Source: Torulaspora globosa (Eukaryota; Ascomycota; Saccharomycetes; Saccharomycetales; Saccharomycetaceae). Taken from it: DNA of 64,000 nucleotides. A program made the position numbers and the translations under genes. Below are positions 1 to 9,665 of this stretch, piece after piece. The notes below the pieces were generated by a model. It made no database searches and was not told the origin of the DNA. It saw nothing but the letters and a program-made list of their open reading frames with translations. The stretch covers positions 62,001 through 126,000 of the forward strand of contig NC_050732.1 of assembly GCF_014133895.1 (NCBI RefSeq). The letters are read 5' to 3'. How positions within the stretch are numbered: position 1 is the stretch's first letter; each line of letters begins with the position of its first letter.

Positions 1-3000
1 GCTGGTTTACATTTATCTTATTCTGCCCATCCGCAGCTACTCTGAGGGATATTTTCTTGTCAACCGCAGTCCAAGTACTGTGATCATTCATGAAAAAGAA
101 TGAGCTTCTTTGCCATGAGGTGACCGGCTTGGCCTTTAATTCTAACCGGGCCTTGATCTGTTCTATCAGATAGGGAAGGTCCTTGTGCTTATCCGCGATC
201 AAATTTGATAACGACATTCCTGTCAACTCTCCTAAAATAACTTTCAAATCGTCCGTCTTTTGTTCGACAATGGCAATAGCGGCAATGGTAAAGCCAACAA
301 GCAATTCAGGTCCATTCTGCGAAACATATTCCATCAACTCTTCCAACGCAATCTCTTTGGCTTCATCTGAGCCCATGTCATAAAGGATTTTCGCTGTTAA
401 AATACTCAAATGTCTTGAAGTTTTTGAAGCTTTAAGTACTTCCTGCAGGCTTTGCAGCGTCTCATCATAATTCTGTAAAAAGAAGTTAGCCAAACTCAAG
501 GATATTTGGTTAGATAGGCTAATCATTGATGTGTCGCGGCCCGCGAATTCAGTTAATATACTTTCCGAAATTTTGGCATCATCTATGGCTAACTGAAATT
601 CGCCAAATCCAAGTTTAATGCGGGCAATCTGGGCCTTTATTATCGCATAATTGTAAAGATCTTCGTCACTCTGAGCTTTCTCGAACTTTATTTCCAGCAG
701 TTCAACTAGGTCGTTGGAGACACGATGTGCATTGGGATACAAATGCAGTCTCTCAAAAATCAGTAATGCACATTGAAGTGCAAAATTGTCCCGCGGGTTT
801 TCTTTGAAGTACTGATCGAGCCCGTAAGCCGCCGTTGCTAGTTCTTCAGCTGCTTCGAGGTCCCTTTCGTCAAAAGAGTCGCCAATTCTACGCTCTAAAA
901 CACTTTTCGCATAAAGAAGTTGAGCAACTTTCGATTTGCCATTAGACAAGACGAAGGCATGTGCGAACATCCTGTGACTATCCACTATATTTCCTTCCAT
1001 TTCGTGTACTAATGCAAATCCTAGCCATGGCGAGGAATTCTGAGGAGACAAACTTTGTGACCGATTGAGAACATCCTTGGAAAACTCCACATCGTTATTC
1101 TTCAATCCCAATACGGCCAGATCAAACCACACGTCTGCGTCTCTCGGCGACAATGCTGAAGCTTTGATAAAGCAATGCTGAGCTACCCGATAGTTTACAT
1201 CCATAGTTGCCACACCCAAACCTATCCATGATTCTACAGCATTCGACTGCTGATGAATGGAAGCTTTGTAACAAGCGATGGCCGCATCTCTGTATTTCAC
1301 TTCCTTGAGGACATGATAAGCAGTCAACTCCGCGCTTCCGACGTTATGCCATAGGGAGGATCTGACCGTTCTAGACTGCTCTTCAAGCTTCGTTGTTGAG
1401 AAGCTGTACTTGGCAGATAAAATCAGAAACTTGCATGCAATTGATATACTGCTATCGTCGATAGCCGACAACACTTGGTCAAAAGTAATACCATCAATAT
1501 CGTCAATCACCCGAGTCGATTCAGTAGCGTCAAATGCTCTGAAAATGCCAACTAGCGATTCAATGGGCAGCTTGTCCACCTTGGAAGCGATTGTCACAAA
1601 TAAACCCAATGCCTTTGAAAGTACCAACCACAAGAGCTGTCCACTGCAGTGAAGCTCTATAATTGCATACTGTAGAGTTTCAATGACGCCTTCGGAAATT
1701 GCTATCGACTTCGTTAGAAGTCCCTGGGAGTACAGGTCTATAGCATAATCAACAGAAACGCTTGCAAGCATGATCTGATATATTTCTTCCCTAGGAGATA
1801 GCGCTGTAATTCTTTCCAATATATTGATGCTTTCAACATATTCACCCATCGCGGCGAGCGACTGGGCTTTCAAATATTGGCAATGAAAGTGCTCTGAATC
1901 AATTTCTAAAGCTCTGTCGAAAACTTTTGTTGAGGCCTCGACACGACCACAGGCGTGATATGCTTGACCTAAACCAATTAGGGATTCAACGTCGGTGGGA
2001 TTTATACGAAGAGCTCCCTGAAACCACTCAATGGAAGCAGCCTCATCTTGTGTTTCCAAATAAAATATACCAACTGCTCTATACGCCCAATTCATGTCTT
2101 TCAACTTTTTCCTATTGCTCTCTGCACTTATCAATCTCTTAGCCACGGTGGAAGCAGCTTGCCAATTAGTCAAGTTCGCATAGTGCTCAGCCATGTATTT
2201 AGCTGCAGTAGCGTCTCTAGCATTAAGTTCAAATGCCTTATAATAACATTTAAATGCTCTTACCTTATCTTCGAAAAAGGAAGAATAGATATCGCCAAGA
2301 GTCGAATAATTAGCAGCAAATGTGTCTAGAACTTTGATGGAATTGACCAACTGCTTAAAAGCAACTTTCACATAATTAAGATCCTCAGAGCCATCTCTTT
2401 CTTCAAGCATAATGTAAACTTTAGCTTGTCTCCAAAGGTTCAGAGCCCTAAATTCCGCCGATCGAAGGTCAGTTCCTTCGCTTGCCGCCAGTACAGTTTT
2501 GAATTTTGAAACAGCCTCTTCTAGTAGTCCAAGCTGAGCCTCGTTCCAAGCTAGCTCAGAAAGTACCTCCATGTTATCAGGAAATTGCGCTGAAACCTCA
2601 CTCAGTAATACGTTAGCCTTTTCCCATTCCGCCCTCTCAACAAAAATGAGTCCCTTTCCCAGCTTGGCATGTGTGTTATCTGGATCATCGGCCAGAATCT
2701 TTTCAAACAGGCTCAGAGCTGCATTATGATTTTTGGGAGGATCAATGTAGGTATACAAGATCGCCAGGCTCAATGTGAACTGCTTCTTGGAGTTAGCAAA
2801 ACGGCCTCCTAAATCCCTTATATTGTAGGCAATAACAGATATACCGGTCTTAACATATGGTAACGCAGCTTCGTATTCTTTCGAGAGTAAATAGTATTGC
2901 GATACTATTCTGTTCGCAAGGATGCTGTTCTGAGCCTTGGGAATGTTATCAAGTAAAGCGTCCACGACTTCCTCCTCCAGAAGACCTGACGTTTCATTCT

Positions 3001-4087
3001 CTTTTTCCATCATATCGTTCAAGGCATTCTTCTCACTTTCATCAATATCAGCCAGCTCCCGACCTTCCTCTGGCTCAGAGGGCTGATCCAGAGATGCATT
3101 CAACTTCTTAATATCATATTTGGAAAGGTTTGATGACAGCCAAGCATATAGAATGATTGCCAAGGGTTCTAGCGGGAACTTTTTAAAAAATTTCAGTATA
3201 AGCTCTTGATCCATATTATCGAGATCAGCATAGTCTTGCCATTCAAAGTACAGTCTCCAAGCTGTTGATGATCTATGGTCCACAAGAACCATGTCATCCA
3301 CCATTCTTTTAACCTGCTCATAAAATGAGCTCTTGATTTCTTTAGGCATCGATTTCAAAACTAGCAGTCGGTATTCCAGCCACCTGGTCTCCAACTCGGC
3401 TCTTTCATCATCGTCATCGGTAATATTGATCAATTGATTAAATAGATGATCTAACTTCGAGTTCTGGTAAACGTCCCATGCCAGCGAGTTCATTTTTATC
3501 TGATAGTCAGGGTCCTGCGCACTGAACTTCAGTCTTTCCCGGCTAACGATCTTGGAAACGTAAGCCTTCTCTTTCGAGTCCAAGATATCAATCAATTCCT
3601 TCAAAGCAGCCTGAGGAGTGATCAGATGCCGACCAAGTTGCTCTGCCATCGGGTTTCCGGGCACCATATGCCACAGGAAAGATTCTCTGCTGTCAGGCTT
3701 CTTCTTTCGGAAGGCTCGTAGCTCATGGATTAGCTCCACCTGAGACTGCTGCTGCTCGCATAGTATCCTGGCATACTCGCCGCTGAGATCAAAGTACTCA
3801 TCATATGATACCACTTCAGGCACAACGGGGCCGCCATTTAGAAACAGAAAGAGTCCCTTCCATGCGAGCAGATTTTCTGGTGCCAACTCAATGGCTACTT
3901 TATAGCGATGTACAGCTTCCCTAGCCTTTCCTTCCATACAGGAGTAAGATTTTCCGAGGAACACTTGTGCAAAGTAGTTGGACTGATCCTGCTTCAGTAC
4001 TTGCAGAGATATCTTAGCTGCTTCTTCGTAGTCCTCCCTTGCCAACTCTGCCTTGGCCTCCTTCAGCAAATCCTTGACGGTAGACAT
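1..4087 (-). CDS. SKI3: Ski3, TPR scaffold of the Ski complex (partial, 3' end beyond window)
   Basis: Ski3 is the tetratricopeptide scaffold of the cytoplasmic Ski2-Ski3-Ski8 complex, which feeds mRNA into the exosome for 3'-5' decay. The reading frame is open from an ATG at 4085-4087 to the window edge, about 1,362 codons; S. cerevisiae Ski3 has 1,432 residues, so only the last few percent is missing. The N-terminus reads MSTVKDLLKEAKAEL, then DYEEA and a stretch ending LLAWKGLFLFLNG, which match the start of Ski3. Helical TPR pairs continue throughout (for example around 1980-2040, EWFQGALRINP). It diverges from MLC2 across a 140-bp promoter. Neighbours MLC2, RPO26 and PZF1 are in the same order as around YPR189W in S. 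cerevisiae. No frameshift was noticed, but I spot-checked rather than translated every codon. Confidence 0.93.
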   Translation of the reverse strand, partial: MSTVKDLLKEAKAELAREDYEEAAKISLQVLKQDQSNYFAQVFLGKSYSCMEGKAREAVHRYKVAIELAPENLLAWKGLFLFLNGGPVVPEVVSYDEYFDLSGEYARILCEQQQSQVELIHELRAFRKKKPDSRESFLWHMVPGNPMAEQLGRHLITPQAALKELIDILDSKEKAYVSKIVSRERLKFSAQDPDYQIKMNSLAWDVYQNSKLDHLFNQLINITDDDDERAELETRWLEYRLLVLKSMPKEIKSSFYEQVKRMVDDMVLVDHRSSTAWRLYFEWQDYADLDNMDQELILKFFKKFPLEPLAIILYAWLSSNLSKYDIKKLNASLDQPSEPEEGRELADIDESEKNALNDMMEKENETSGLLEEEVVDALLDNIPKAQNSILANRIVSQYYLLSKEYEAALPYVKTGISVIAYNIRDLGGRFANSKKQFTLSLAILYTYIDPPKNHNAALSLFEKILADDPDNTHAKLGKGLIFVERAEWEKANVLLSEVSAQFPDNMEVLSELAWNEAQLGLLEEAVSKFKTVLAASEGTDLRSAEFRALNLWRQAKVYIMLEERDGSEDLNYVKVAFKQLVNSIKVLDTFAANYSTLGDIYSSFFEDKVRAFKCYYKAFELNARDATAAKYMAEHYANLTNWQAASTVAKRLISAESNRKKLKDMNWAYRAVGIFYLETQDEAASIEWFQGALRINPTDVESLIGLGQAYHACGRVEASTKVFDRALEIDSEHFHCQYLKAQSLAAMGEYVESINILERITALSPREEIYQIMLASVSVDYAIDLYSQGLLTKSIAISEGVIETLQYAIIELHCSGQLLWLVLSKALGLFVTIASKVDKLPIESLVGIFRAFDATESTRVIDDIDGITFDQVLSAIDDSSISIACKFLILSAKYSFSTTKLEEQSRTVRSSLWHNVGSAELTAYHVLKEVKYRDAAIACYKASIHQQSNAVESWIGLGVATMDVNYRVAQHCFIKASALSPRDADVWFDLAVLGLKNNDVEFSKDVLNRSQSLSPQNSSPWLGFALVHEMEGNIVDSHRMFAHAFVLSNGKSKVAQLLYAKSVLERRIGDSFDERDLEAAEELATAAYGLDQYFKENPRDNFALQCALLIFERLHLYPNAHRVSNDLVELLEIKFEKAQSDEDLYNYAIIKAQIARIKLGFGEFQLAIDDAKISESILTEFAGRDTSMISLSNQISLSLANFFLQNYDETLQSLQEVLKASKTSRHLSILTAKILYDMGSDEAKEIALEELMEYVSQNGPELLVGFTIAAIAIVEQKTDDLKVILGELTGMSLSNLIADKHKDLPYLIEQIKARLELKAKPVTSWQRSSFFFMNDHSTWTAVDKKISLRVAADGQNKINVNQ

Positions 4088-4227
4088 CTCGACTGGATAC
4101 GGCCCGCACCTCGACCTGTAGGTATTGTGTGTTGGCTACAAAGTCCAAGTGTTCTTACAGCATAAAAGTTGTATGGAAAACAGCATGTACTACTGAATAA
4201 AGCACACAGAACCAAAGAAACAGGGAG

Positions 4228-4710
4228 ATGCAGGCCGATGAGCCCTTGAAATTCAGTCAACTGAGCCAGAACCACATCAAGACGCTGAAGGATGCCTTCG
4301 AAATGCTGGATGACGATGGCGATAGCCGGATATCCGAGAGGGACCTGCGAACCGTATTCGGAAGTGTAGGGCAAAAAGTCACCGACGAGCAGCTTCATGA
4401 GATGCTGCAGGTCGGAAGCACGCAGCAGCCGAACGAGGGTATTGCATTTTCTGAGTTTTTGTCCCTTATGAGCAGAACGGCGGGATCGTTCTCCGAAGAC
4501 TCTGAGATACGGGATTGTCTCAGGACTCTGACCGATGATCAGGATCTGCGAGTGCCATTAGATGATCTGGTCGTCCGACTGAAGGAAGCAGGCTTCCAGG
4601 ACCCGGAGGGTGAGTTCGCGGGAATCTTTAAGGACTTCTCCGCCGTGTCCCAAGTCAGCGGCCGCAAGACGTTCAAGGGTACGCAGTTTCTGAACACGAT
4701 CTCGGAATAA
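4228..4710 (+). CDS. MLC2: Mlc2, regulatory light chain of type II myosin
   Basis: The product is a 160-residue EF-hand protein; S. cerevisiae Mlc2 has 163. It binds the IQ motif of Myo1 at the bud neck and helps disassemble the actomyosin ring in cytokinesis. One recognisable EF-hand loop, DDDGDSRISERDL, lies near residues 28-40; the later EF-hand-like units (for example DDQDLRVPLDDLV) have lost calcium ligands, as is usual for myosin light chains. The start is the first ATG of the frame. The gene is convergent with RPO26, leaving 73 bp between stop codons, and is syntenic with YPR188C. Confidence 0.9.
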   Translation: MQADEPLKFSQLSQNHIKTLKDAFEMLDDDGDSRISERDLRTVFGSVGQKVTDEQLHEMLQVGSTQQPNEGIAFSEFLSLMSRTAGSFSEDSEIRDCLRTLTDDQDLRVPLDDLVVRLKEAGFQDPEGEFAGIFKDFSAVSQVSGRKTFKGTQFLNTISE

Positions 4711-4783
4711 TAGGGCGCCGACCGGTGTCAGAATCGTCTCAGCGTTTATACTATACATTTTATTTCCTTTTTGTTTTCTTGTA

Positions 4784-5344
4784 CTACAAATCTACAATTA
4801 GCTCCTCCACACTCCAATCTTCGAACGATCCATCTGGCAAATATCTTCTTATGACCAGCGGGATTTTCTTTTCAGCCAATTCTTTCATGGCAATCCGCAA
4901 TGGATCGGTTTCGCCTTCCAGGTCCACAAACACAGGTGCGTTCATCGATATTTGCAAAGCCCTGGTCCCCAGGATTCTCGCCCTCTCGTACTTCGTCATA
5001 TACGGCGTGGTGATGCGTTGCTCCTTAGGGATAGCCTTTTCCTTCAGTGTCTTTCTTCTGCTCTGCTCGTAGTTTTGAAACTCATCAGCTCCGTTACCAC
5101 CGGTGATAACTGTGTGACCGTTCTCTGCCTTCACCTCGTTTTGATCTACCACGCCACCATTCACATTGTTGGCTTTCCCGAAGTTCTCATCATCAGAGAA
5201 ATGCTCTACGTCAAAGTCCTCAAAGTTTTCCGCTCCATCGTTAAAACTGTGCGAATTTAGGCTTCCAAGTTAGTAAAAAAAGCGATTCAAAAAAACCTTG
5301 TTCGACGACACACCCAAAACATACACTTCCTCGTAATCAGACAT
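4784..5344 (-). CDS. RPO26: Rpo26 (Rpb6), subunit shared by RNA polymerases I, II and III (one intron)
   Basis: The coding sequence is join(4784..5246, 5325..5344) on the minus strand and gives 160 residues. Exon 1 is only 20 nt (MSDYEE plus two bases). The splice then yields [20 protein letters not shown], the conserved acidic N-terminus of Rpb6. The C-terminal half carries [19 protein letters not shown] and [16 protein letters not shown], close to invariant in this omega-family subunit, which joins the polymerase clamp to the largest subunit. An uninterrupted downstream frame begins at 5164 but lacks the acidic segment, so the spliced model is preferred. S. cerevisiae RPO26 also has an intron after the first codons. 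Confidence 0.95.
5247..5324 (-). other. Spliceosomal intron of RPO26
   Basis: A 78-nt intron with 5' splice site GTATGT, branch site TACTAAC at 5269-5275 and 3' end GCACAG. The branch adenosine is 23 nt from the 3' splice site. A nearer AG (in TTGGAAG) is skipped, probably because it lies too close to the branch point. Confidence 0.93.
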
Positions 5345-5491
5345 CGCTAGTGGACCCCAATGTATGCTCAAGCTGGCGCTACAAGCCTAGTTACTGTGGG
5401 CTTCTAAGCTTTAAGCTGGTGATATTTTCAAATTTTTCATAGTGAAATTTCAAGTCACTCTGCACGTCCTGACTATAAGAGACTATAAGAG
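5345..5491. promoter_or_regulatory. Divergent promoter RPO26/PZF1
   Basis: This is the 147-bp gap between two divergent starts. It holds the promoters of two RNA-polymerase-related genes. A direct repeat of GACTATAAGA lies just before the PZF1 ATG (near 5470-5490). I see no other recognisable site. Confidence 0.5.
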
Positions 5492-6880
5492 ATGAGCTGC
5501 TCATCGAGAGGAACTTCAACAGATTACCAGCTCTACGTTGCAATTGGCTGCTCTGGAATGGCTGCTCGTGGCTCTGCTGGAACAGAAAGCTCGCAGAGTC
5601 TGTCGTTGGAACTAAATACGTGGAAAAATGACGACTCCCTCTGCCTATCAAGGTCTAATACGTCAGAAAGTTTGCAATCGCTAGCTAGCACCGTTTCAAC
5701 GACGTCTTCCCTGGCTAGGAGTAAGAACTATTTTTGTGACTACGAAGGCTGCAATAAGGCGTTCAGCAGGCCTTCACTTTTGACCGAGCACCAGCAAGCT
5801 GTGCATCAGGGCCGGAAACCGTTCAAATGCGAGCTTTGCGATAGATCTTTTGCAAAGAAAAGCCATTTGGAACGCCACCTCCACGCCCATGCGGAGGATA
5901 AACCGTTGCATTGCTCTTTTTGCCAGAAAGGGTTCACTACTGCCCAGCAGTTGAAACGACACGAGATCACACACACCAAATCGTTCAAATGCCCGTACGA
6001 AGGGTGTCAAGAATGCTTCTACAAACACCCACAGTTGAGGTCTCACATCATGGCCATCCACGAGAAGAATTTGTCTTGCAAGGTGTGCGGAAAGGAGTTT
6101 CAGCGACCCTATAGACTGCGAAATCATATGGCAAAACATCACAATCCAGAAGTGCAAAACCCTTATCAATGTTCTCACGGAAGCTGTGCAAGCTGCTTCA
6201 AGACTTGGTCGCAGCTTCAGGCGCACATTAAAAATGATCATCCTAAGCTGCGATGTCCAATTTGTGCAAAACCGTGTGTTGGAGAAAGCGGTCTTCGAAT
6301 GCACATGAACGTGCACGACGAAAACCTTGTAAAGAGGAACTGGAAGTGCGACATCTGCTCTGACGTTTTGTTTGCCAAAAAGTCGTTAATGCTGGAACAT
6401 TATGCTGACAAACATACAGAAGAGTTTGCTGAAATTCAGCGTCGGTTGGATAATCAAGCAGGAGGTAGAGAATTTTTGCAAGATGATGGTGAAGTTTTTG
6501 AAAATCCTTTCAGGCAGTCCAAAAAGCGCAGACTCAATGAAATAAAACTTGTGCGAAGCGAAATGATGCTAGAGAACTATTTATCTGAAGGCAAAGGAGC
6601 GGTTGACTTGCTGCTGAATACCGTAGGAAGAAAGCTCAGATGCACATTTGACAAATGCTATAGAACGTTCAAAACAGAAGAGAGGTTGAAAAAGCATATC
6701 GATAGACACAAGATACATGAATTGAAGCTAAAGGTCTTGCAGGAGAAGACTTCGCTAGAAGAAAATCGAACCAGCGCTAGAAACGATGAAACTGATGTAC
6801 AAAAAGATAATGTCGGCGGTGGGACGCAATCGGAAACGGATACGACAGCTTCGGCTTCTGAACCTGTTGCTCTTATTTAG
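5492..6880 (+). CDS. PZF1: TFIIIA, 5S rRNA gene transcription factor with nine C2H2 zinc fingers
   Basis: TFIIIA binds the internal control region of 5S rRNA genes and recruits TFIIIC/TFIIIB for polymerase III. The 462-residue product (S. cerevisiae 429) has a serine-rich N-terminus of about 70 residues. Eight close-packed C2H2 fingers follow (from CDYEGCNKAFSRPSLLTEH to CDICSDVLFAKKSLMLEHY), then a long linker with the hydrophobic patch AVDLLLN, and a ninth finger CTFDKCYRTFKTEERLKKH. The long spacer between fingers 8 and 9 containing a leucine patch is diagnostic of yeast TFIIIA. The start is the first ATG; the gene is syntenic with YPR186C. Confidence 0.95.
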   Translation: MSCSSRGTSTDYQLYVAIGCSGMAARGSAGTESSQSLSLELNTWKNDDSLCLSRSNTSESLQSLASTVSTTSSLARSKNYFCDYEGCNKAFSRPSLLTEHQQAVHQGRKPFKCELCDRSFAKKSHLERHLHAHAEDKPLHCSFCQKGFTTAQQLKRHEITHTKSFKCPYEGCQECFYKHPQLRSHIMAIHEKNLSCKVCGKEFQRPYRLRNHMAKHHNPEVQNPYQCSHGSCASCFKTWSQLQAHIKNDHPKLRCPICAKPCVGESGLRMHMNVHDENLVKRNWKCDICSDVLFAKKSLMLEHYADKHTEEFAEIQRRLDNQAGGREFLQDDGEVFENPFRQSKKRRLNEIKLVRSEMMLENYLSEGKGAVDLLLNTVGRKLRCTFDKCYRTFKTEERLKKHIDRHKIHELKLKVLQEKTSLEENRTSARNDETDVQKDNVGGGTQSETDTTASASEPVALI

Positions 6881-7170
6881 GCAGGTCGAACTATCAGAAC
6901 CAATCCGTAGTTGCTCATTACGTTCTTAAGATAATAATATCAAGAATGGCTAGTGCTAGGTTGTCGGGCATTTTCGGCCGCCAGTTCAACATGAAAACAA
7001 TGTAACAACATCTCGATTCCGAATCTTGGATATCCATCTTGAAATCTGCAGAAGAACTAAAGACGAAGTGAGTGAAATCATTAAACTCACATGTTCACCA
7101 CATTGCCCGCCAAAGGTCAGACTGAAATATTATCATCAAAACCTACGTAGCTCAAAGATCAATATATGTA
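6881..7170. other. Convergent 3' flanks of PZF1 and ATG13
   Basis: A 290-bp gap between two convergent genes. It should hold both 3' UTRs and poly(A) signals. I see no open frame of interest, no tRNA-like fold and no repeat. Confidence 0.4.
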
Positions 7171-9201
7171 TCACATCTTCGATAAACTCATATCACTCAT
7201 GAAAAATAGCAAATCCTCGTCTTCATCATCAGGTGGCGAATTTATGTCGGAAACACCTTTCTTCTTCTCGCTTTCTGGCAATACACTCGGATTTTTTCCA
7301 GGTCTGTGCAACTTCGCAAAGGCTGGAATAGCAGTGGTTATTGGTTGAGGATGCTGCGACGGTTGTGGAATCGGTAGTCGATTCCTAGTAATCGAAGAAG
7401 CGACGTTCTCGGCCGACTTTGCGTACGAGTGCTTTCTCGGTCTGAGATCGCTGGAAACAGTGTGATTCATTAGAAGAGCATCGTCTTCTTCTTCATCGTC
7501 ATCATGCAAAATATGGCTGTCGTCTCGTATTCTCTGGTCGCAATTAATGGCTTCCTTACCAATTGTACTATGTCTGTGACTTGATACGCTGCTGCTGTGA
7601 TGAGAAGATAAACTAGACCTGCGGATATCTTGTGGCTCTTTAGAAATCTCATTTGAGCTCACTCTACTCCCAATAGGGTTTTCGTTTAGGCTCGTTTGGG
7701 AGAACCTTGACGGAATAGAAGGATAATTAATAGCTGGAGAAAATGAGGGTATTGGAGAGTGGGAGCTTGAGCGGCGTCTTTGAGATACGTGAGAGGGATC
7801 CATAGATGTGCTCATGCTCAAATTCTCGCTAATGAAATCGTTAGTCGGTTTCAAACTTTGAAATTTCATCAGCGAATTGGATATATCCATTGTAGCAGAA
7901 CGATTCTTGTTCAGTTTCAACTCCGGCTTTTCGTCAATCAATTTGACAAAATCCAGAAGGGTATCCGATTGGTCCTCCTGCGGCTTATTTGGCTTGACCG
8001 GCCTTTCCGCATGCTCCGAATACTTTGTGCTGGAATGTCGGCGAATCCTTCCGAATGATGAGGAGTACTTCGAGGCGCTGCCTACGGTCGTGCCTTCATT
8101 ATTCATGTCTTGTACGTGTATCGTTGAACTACTCGGTATTGGACTGTTGTTTGACCTTTGAGCCTGTAGATTCGCCACTGCCGATGACGAGCTGGACGGA
8201 TTTCTTATCATCATCTGACTTTGAGATGTAGGTACGCTCCCAACCGATCCGACTTTAAAAACTTGCAACTGTCGCGATATAGCCACAGGTCTTCTCTGAA
8301 ACGAAGGATTATCCATCGAACTTATCGAACTTCCGCGCGCTTGCGGAGAGAGAGATGGTGACCGATTTGCGGATAGTCTTCTGGCAGTGGGTTCAGAAAT
8401 ATATTGGTTACTTGGGTTTTCCCCTTCTGTATCATGAACTTCAAACCGACAATCGTGCCTGTACGAGACAGAAATTCGTAACAACCCAAACTTGGTCCAG
8501 ACCGGTGTTATTTTCCTTTGCTCTAGATGAGAGGGGACGTTGGATTCGTTGACTATGTTTGAATATGTGCTAATAATCGGCTTGCTTAGGCCGATTCTCC
8601 CCTTCGATAAAATGGGCTTGGATCCGTCCAAAATCCTCGTCGAGACATCTATCGGCGAGCTTACTCCCTGCACGTCGGCCGCTTTACACAAAGATGCATG
8701 CAGGTCGCTTGCCGGAAGGAGCTGTATCAGCGTGTATAGATAGCGAAAGAGCAGAACCAACTGCCCCGAAAAACTGTTGGACTCCTCCATCGTTGGTTTA
8801 TGGCTCTTGAACGAAGCCGAGTTTTTATCCAGCTCAATAAGCCACCTCTCAAGTACAATCTCGGACTTCTTGGTCCCCTTGCAAACGTTCCATACATTCC
8901 CCTCGTCATCCTTCAGCGTCACCCACTGCGAGGGATCCACACGCCGCAAATCTAGGTACGTCTCGATCACTAGGGGAGGAAGATCCCTCCCGCCGTCAAA
9001 CCGTGACCATTGCTGAATGATCTCGGGTAGCTCCAGATCTTCGTCCGTCTCAGAAAGAAGCCACTCTTCGTCGAATTGCGGAGCCAAGTCGCTCCCCGTT
9101 TGGAACCTACTACATTTGGCAGCACAGATCAGAGAAGTAGACTTAACAAAAAACTTATCTATCAGCTCTATGATCTCCTTATCACTCCTCAATGAACTCA
9201 T
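7171..9201 (-). CDS. ATG13: Atg13, regulatory subunit of the Atg1 autophagy kinase complex
   Basis: Atg13 links TORC1 signalling to autophagy: dephosphorylated Atg13 assembles Atg1 with the Atg17 scaffold. The N-terminal 260 residues are HORMA-like and carry the family blocks DLPPLVIETYLDLR, KGTKKSEIVLERWLIELD, DGSKPILSKGRIGLSKP and ITPVWTKFGLLRISVSYR. The remainder, to residue 676, is a serine-rich disordered tail with basic RRxS-type sites, as expected for the TORC1/PKA-controlled region that binds Atg1 and Atg17. The start is the ATG at 9199-9201; the frame is open six codons further upstream but without an ATG. S. cerevisiae Atg13 has 738 residues. Syntenic with YPR185W. Confidence 0.94.
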   Translation of the reverse strand: MSSLRSDKEIIELIDKFFVKSTSLICAAKCSRFQTGSDLAPQFDEEWLLSETDEDLELPEIIQQWSRFDGGRDLPPLVIETYLDLRRVDPSQWVTLKDDEGNVWNVCKGTKKSEIVLERWLIELDKNSASFKSHKPTMEESNSFSGQLVLLFRYLYTLIQLLPASDLHASLCKAADVQGVSSPIDVSTRILDGSKPILSKGRIGLSKPIISTYSNIVNESNVPSHLEQRKITPVWTKFGLLRISVSYRHDCRFEVHDTEGENPSNQYISEPTARRLSANRSPSLSPQARGSSISSMDNPSFQRRPVAISRQLQVFKVGSVGSVPTSQSQMMIRNPSSSSSAVANLQAQRSNNSPIPSSSTIHVQDMNNEGTTVGSASKYSSSFGRIRRHSSTKYSEHAERPVKPNKPQEDQSDTLLDFVKLIDEKPELKLNKNRSATMDISNSLMKFQSLKPTNDFISENLSMSTSMDPSHVSQRRRSSSHSPIPSFSPAINYPSIPSRFSQTSLNENPIGSRVSSNEISKEPQDIRRSSLSSHHSSSVSSHRHSTIGKEAINCDQRIRDDSHILHDDDEEEDDALLMNHTVSSDLRPRKHSYAKSAENVASSITRNRLPIPQPSQHPQPITTAIPAFAKLHRPGKNPSVLPESEKKKGVSDINSPPDDEDEDLLFFMSDMSLSKM

Positions 9202-9665
9202 TGTCTTCTTTACATTCAAATCGGATTCACAAAAGATTGAGCCGATGCAATAGGCGCTAAGAGCCCAGTAGCGCGATCTCTGATCCCTTCAAAGAATCTC
9301 TGCGGCGATATGGTGTTGAAATCACCCTCTCAAACTTGCTGAATAATTTACAATGTGACTCACCAGCGTAACCGAGTGTTTTCGTCAACTATGTTCCCAA
9401 TGGCGCCCAATAAACCAGCTTAGACAGACAACAAAACCTTACCACTACAAAGGGCCGAATGTTGCTCGAGATACACACCCAGATACTACCTCGTCAGCTT
9501 CCAAAGGGGCTTCTTTACCACTTAACCTTCCAGATTGACTATCTCACAAAGAAATCTGTCAGTGGGCTTCTACGCGCCTCCCCAAAAATGCGCCAAAGCT
9601 GTGGGCCAGACCGTTAACAAACGGTCACGTGACAACGACAGGTCTACTTATAAGGTGTATACCGA
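9202..9665. other. ATG13 promoter and GDB1 3' flank
   Basis: A 464-bp gap between two genes on the same strand. It should hold the GDB1 terminator region and the ATG13 promoter. The only clear motif is a perfect palindromic E-box at 9624-9633. No open frame in it looks coding. Confidence 0.4.
9624..9633. promoter_or_regulatory. Palindromic E-box GTCACGTGAC
   Basis: A ten-base perfect palindrome containing CACGTG, the binding core of Cbf1, Pho4 and related bHLH factors. It sits 33 bp past the GDB1 stop codon and about 420 bp upstream of the ATG13 start, so it could act on ATG13. Function is inferred from the motif alone. Confidence 0.4.

Noticed and set aside
5774..6316. 180-codon minus-strand frame inside PZF1
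   Set aside because: It is antisense to the zinc-finger array, with no family similarity and no separate promoter.
9580..9665. Centromere, suggested by GTCACGTGAC resembling CDEI
   Set aside because: No AT-rich CDEII of about 80-160 bp and no CDEIII-like TTCCGAA element lies next to it. The site sits in a short intergenic gap.
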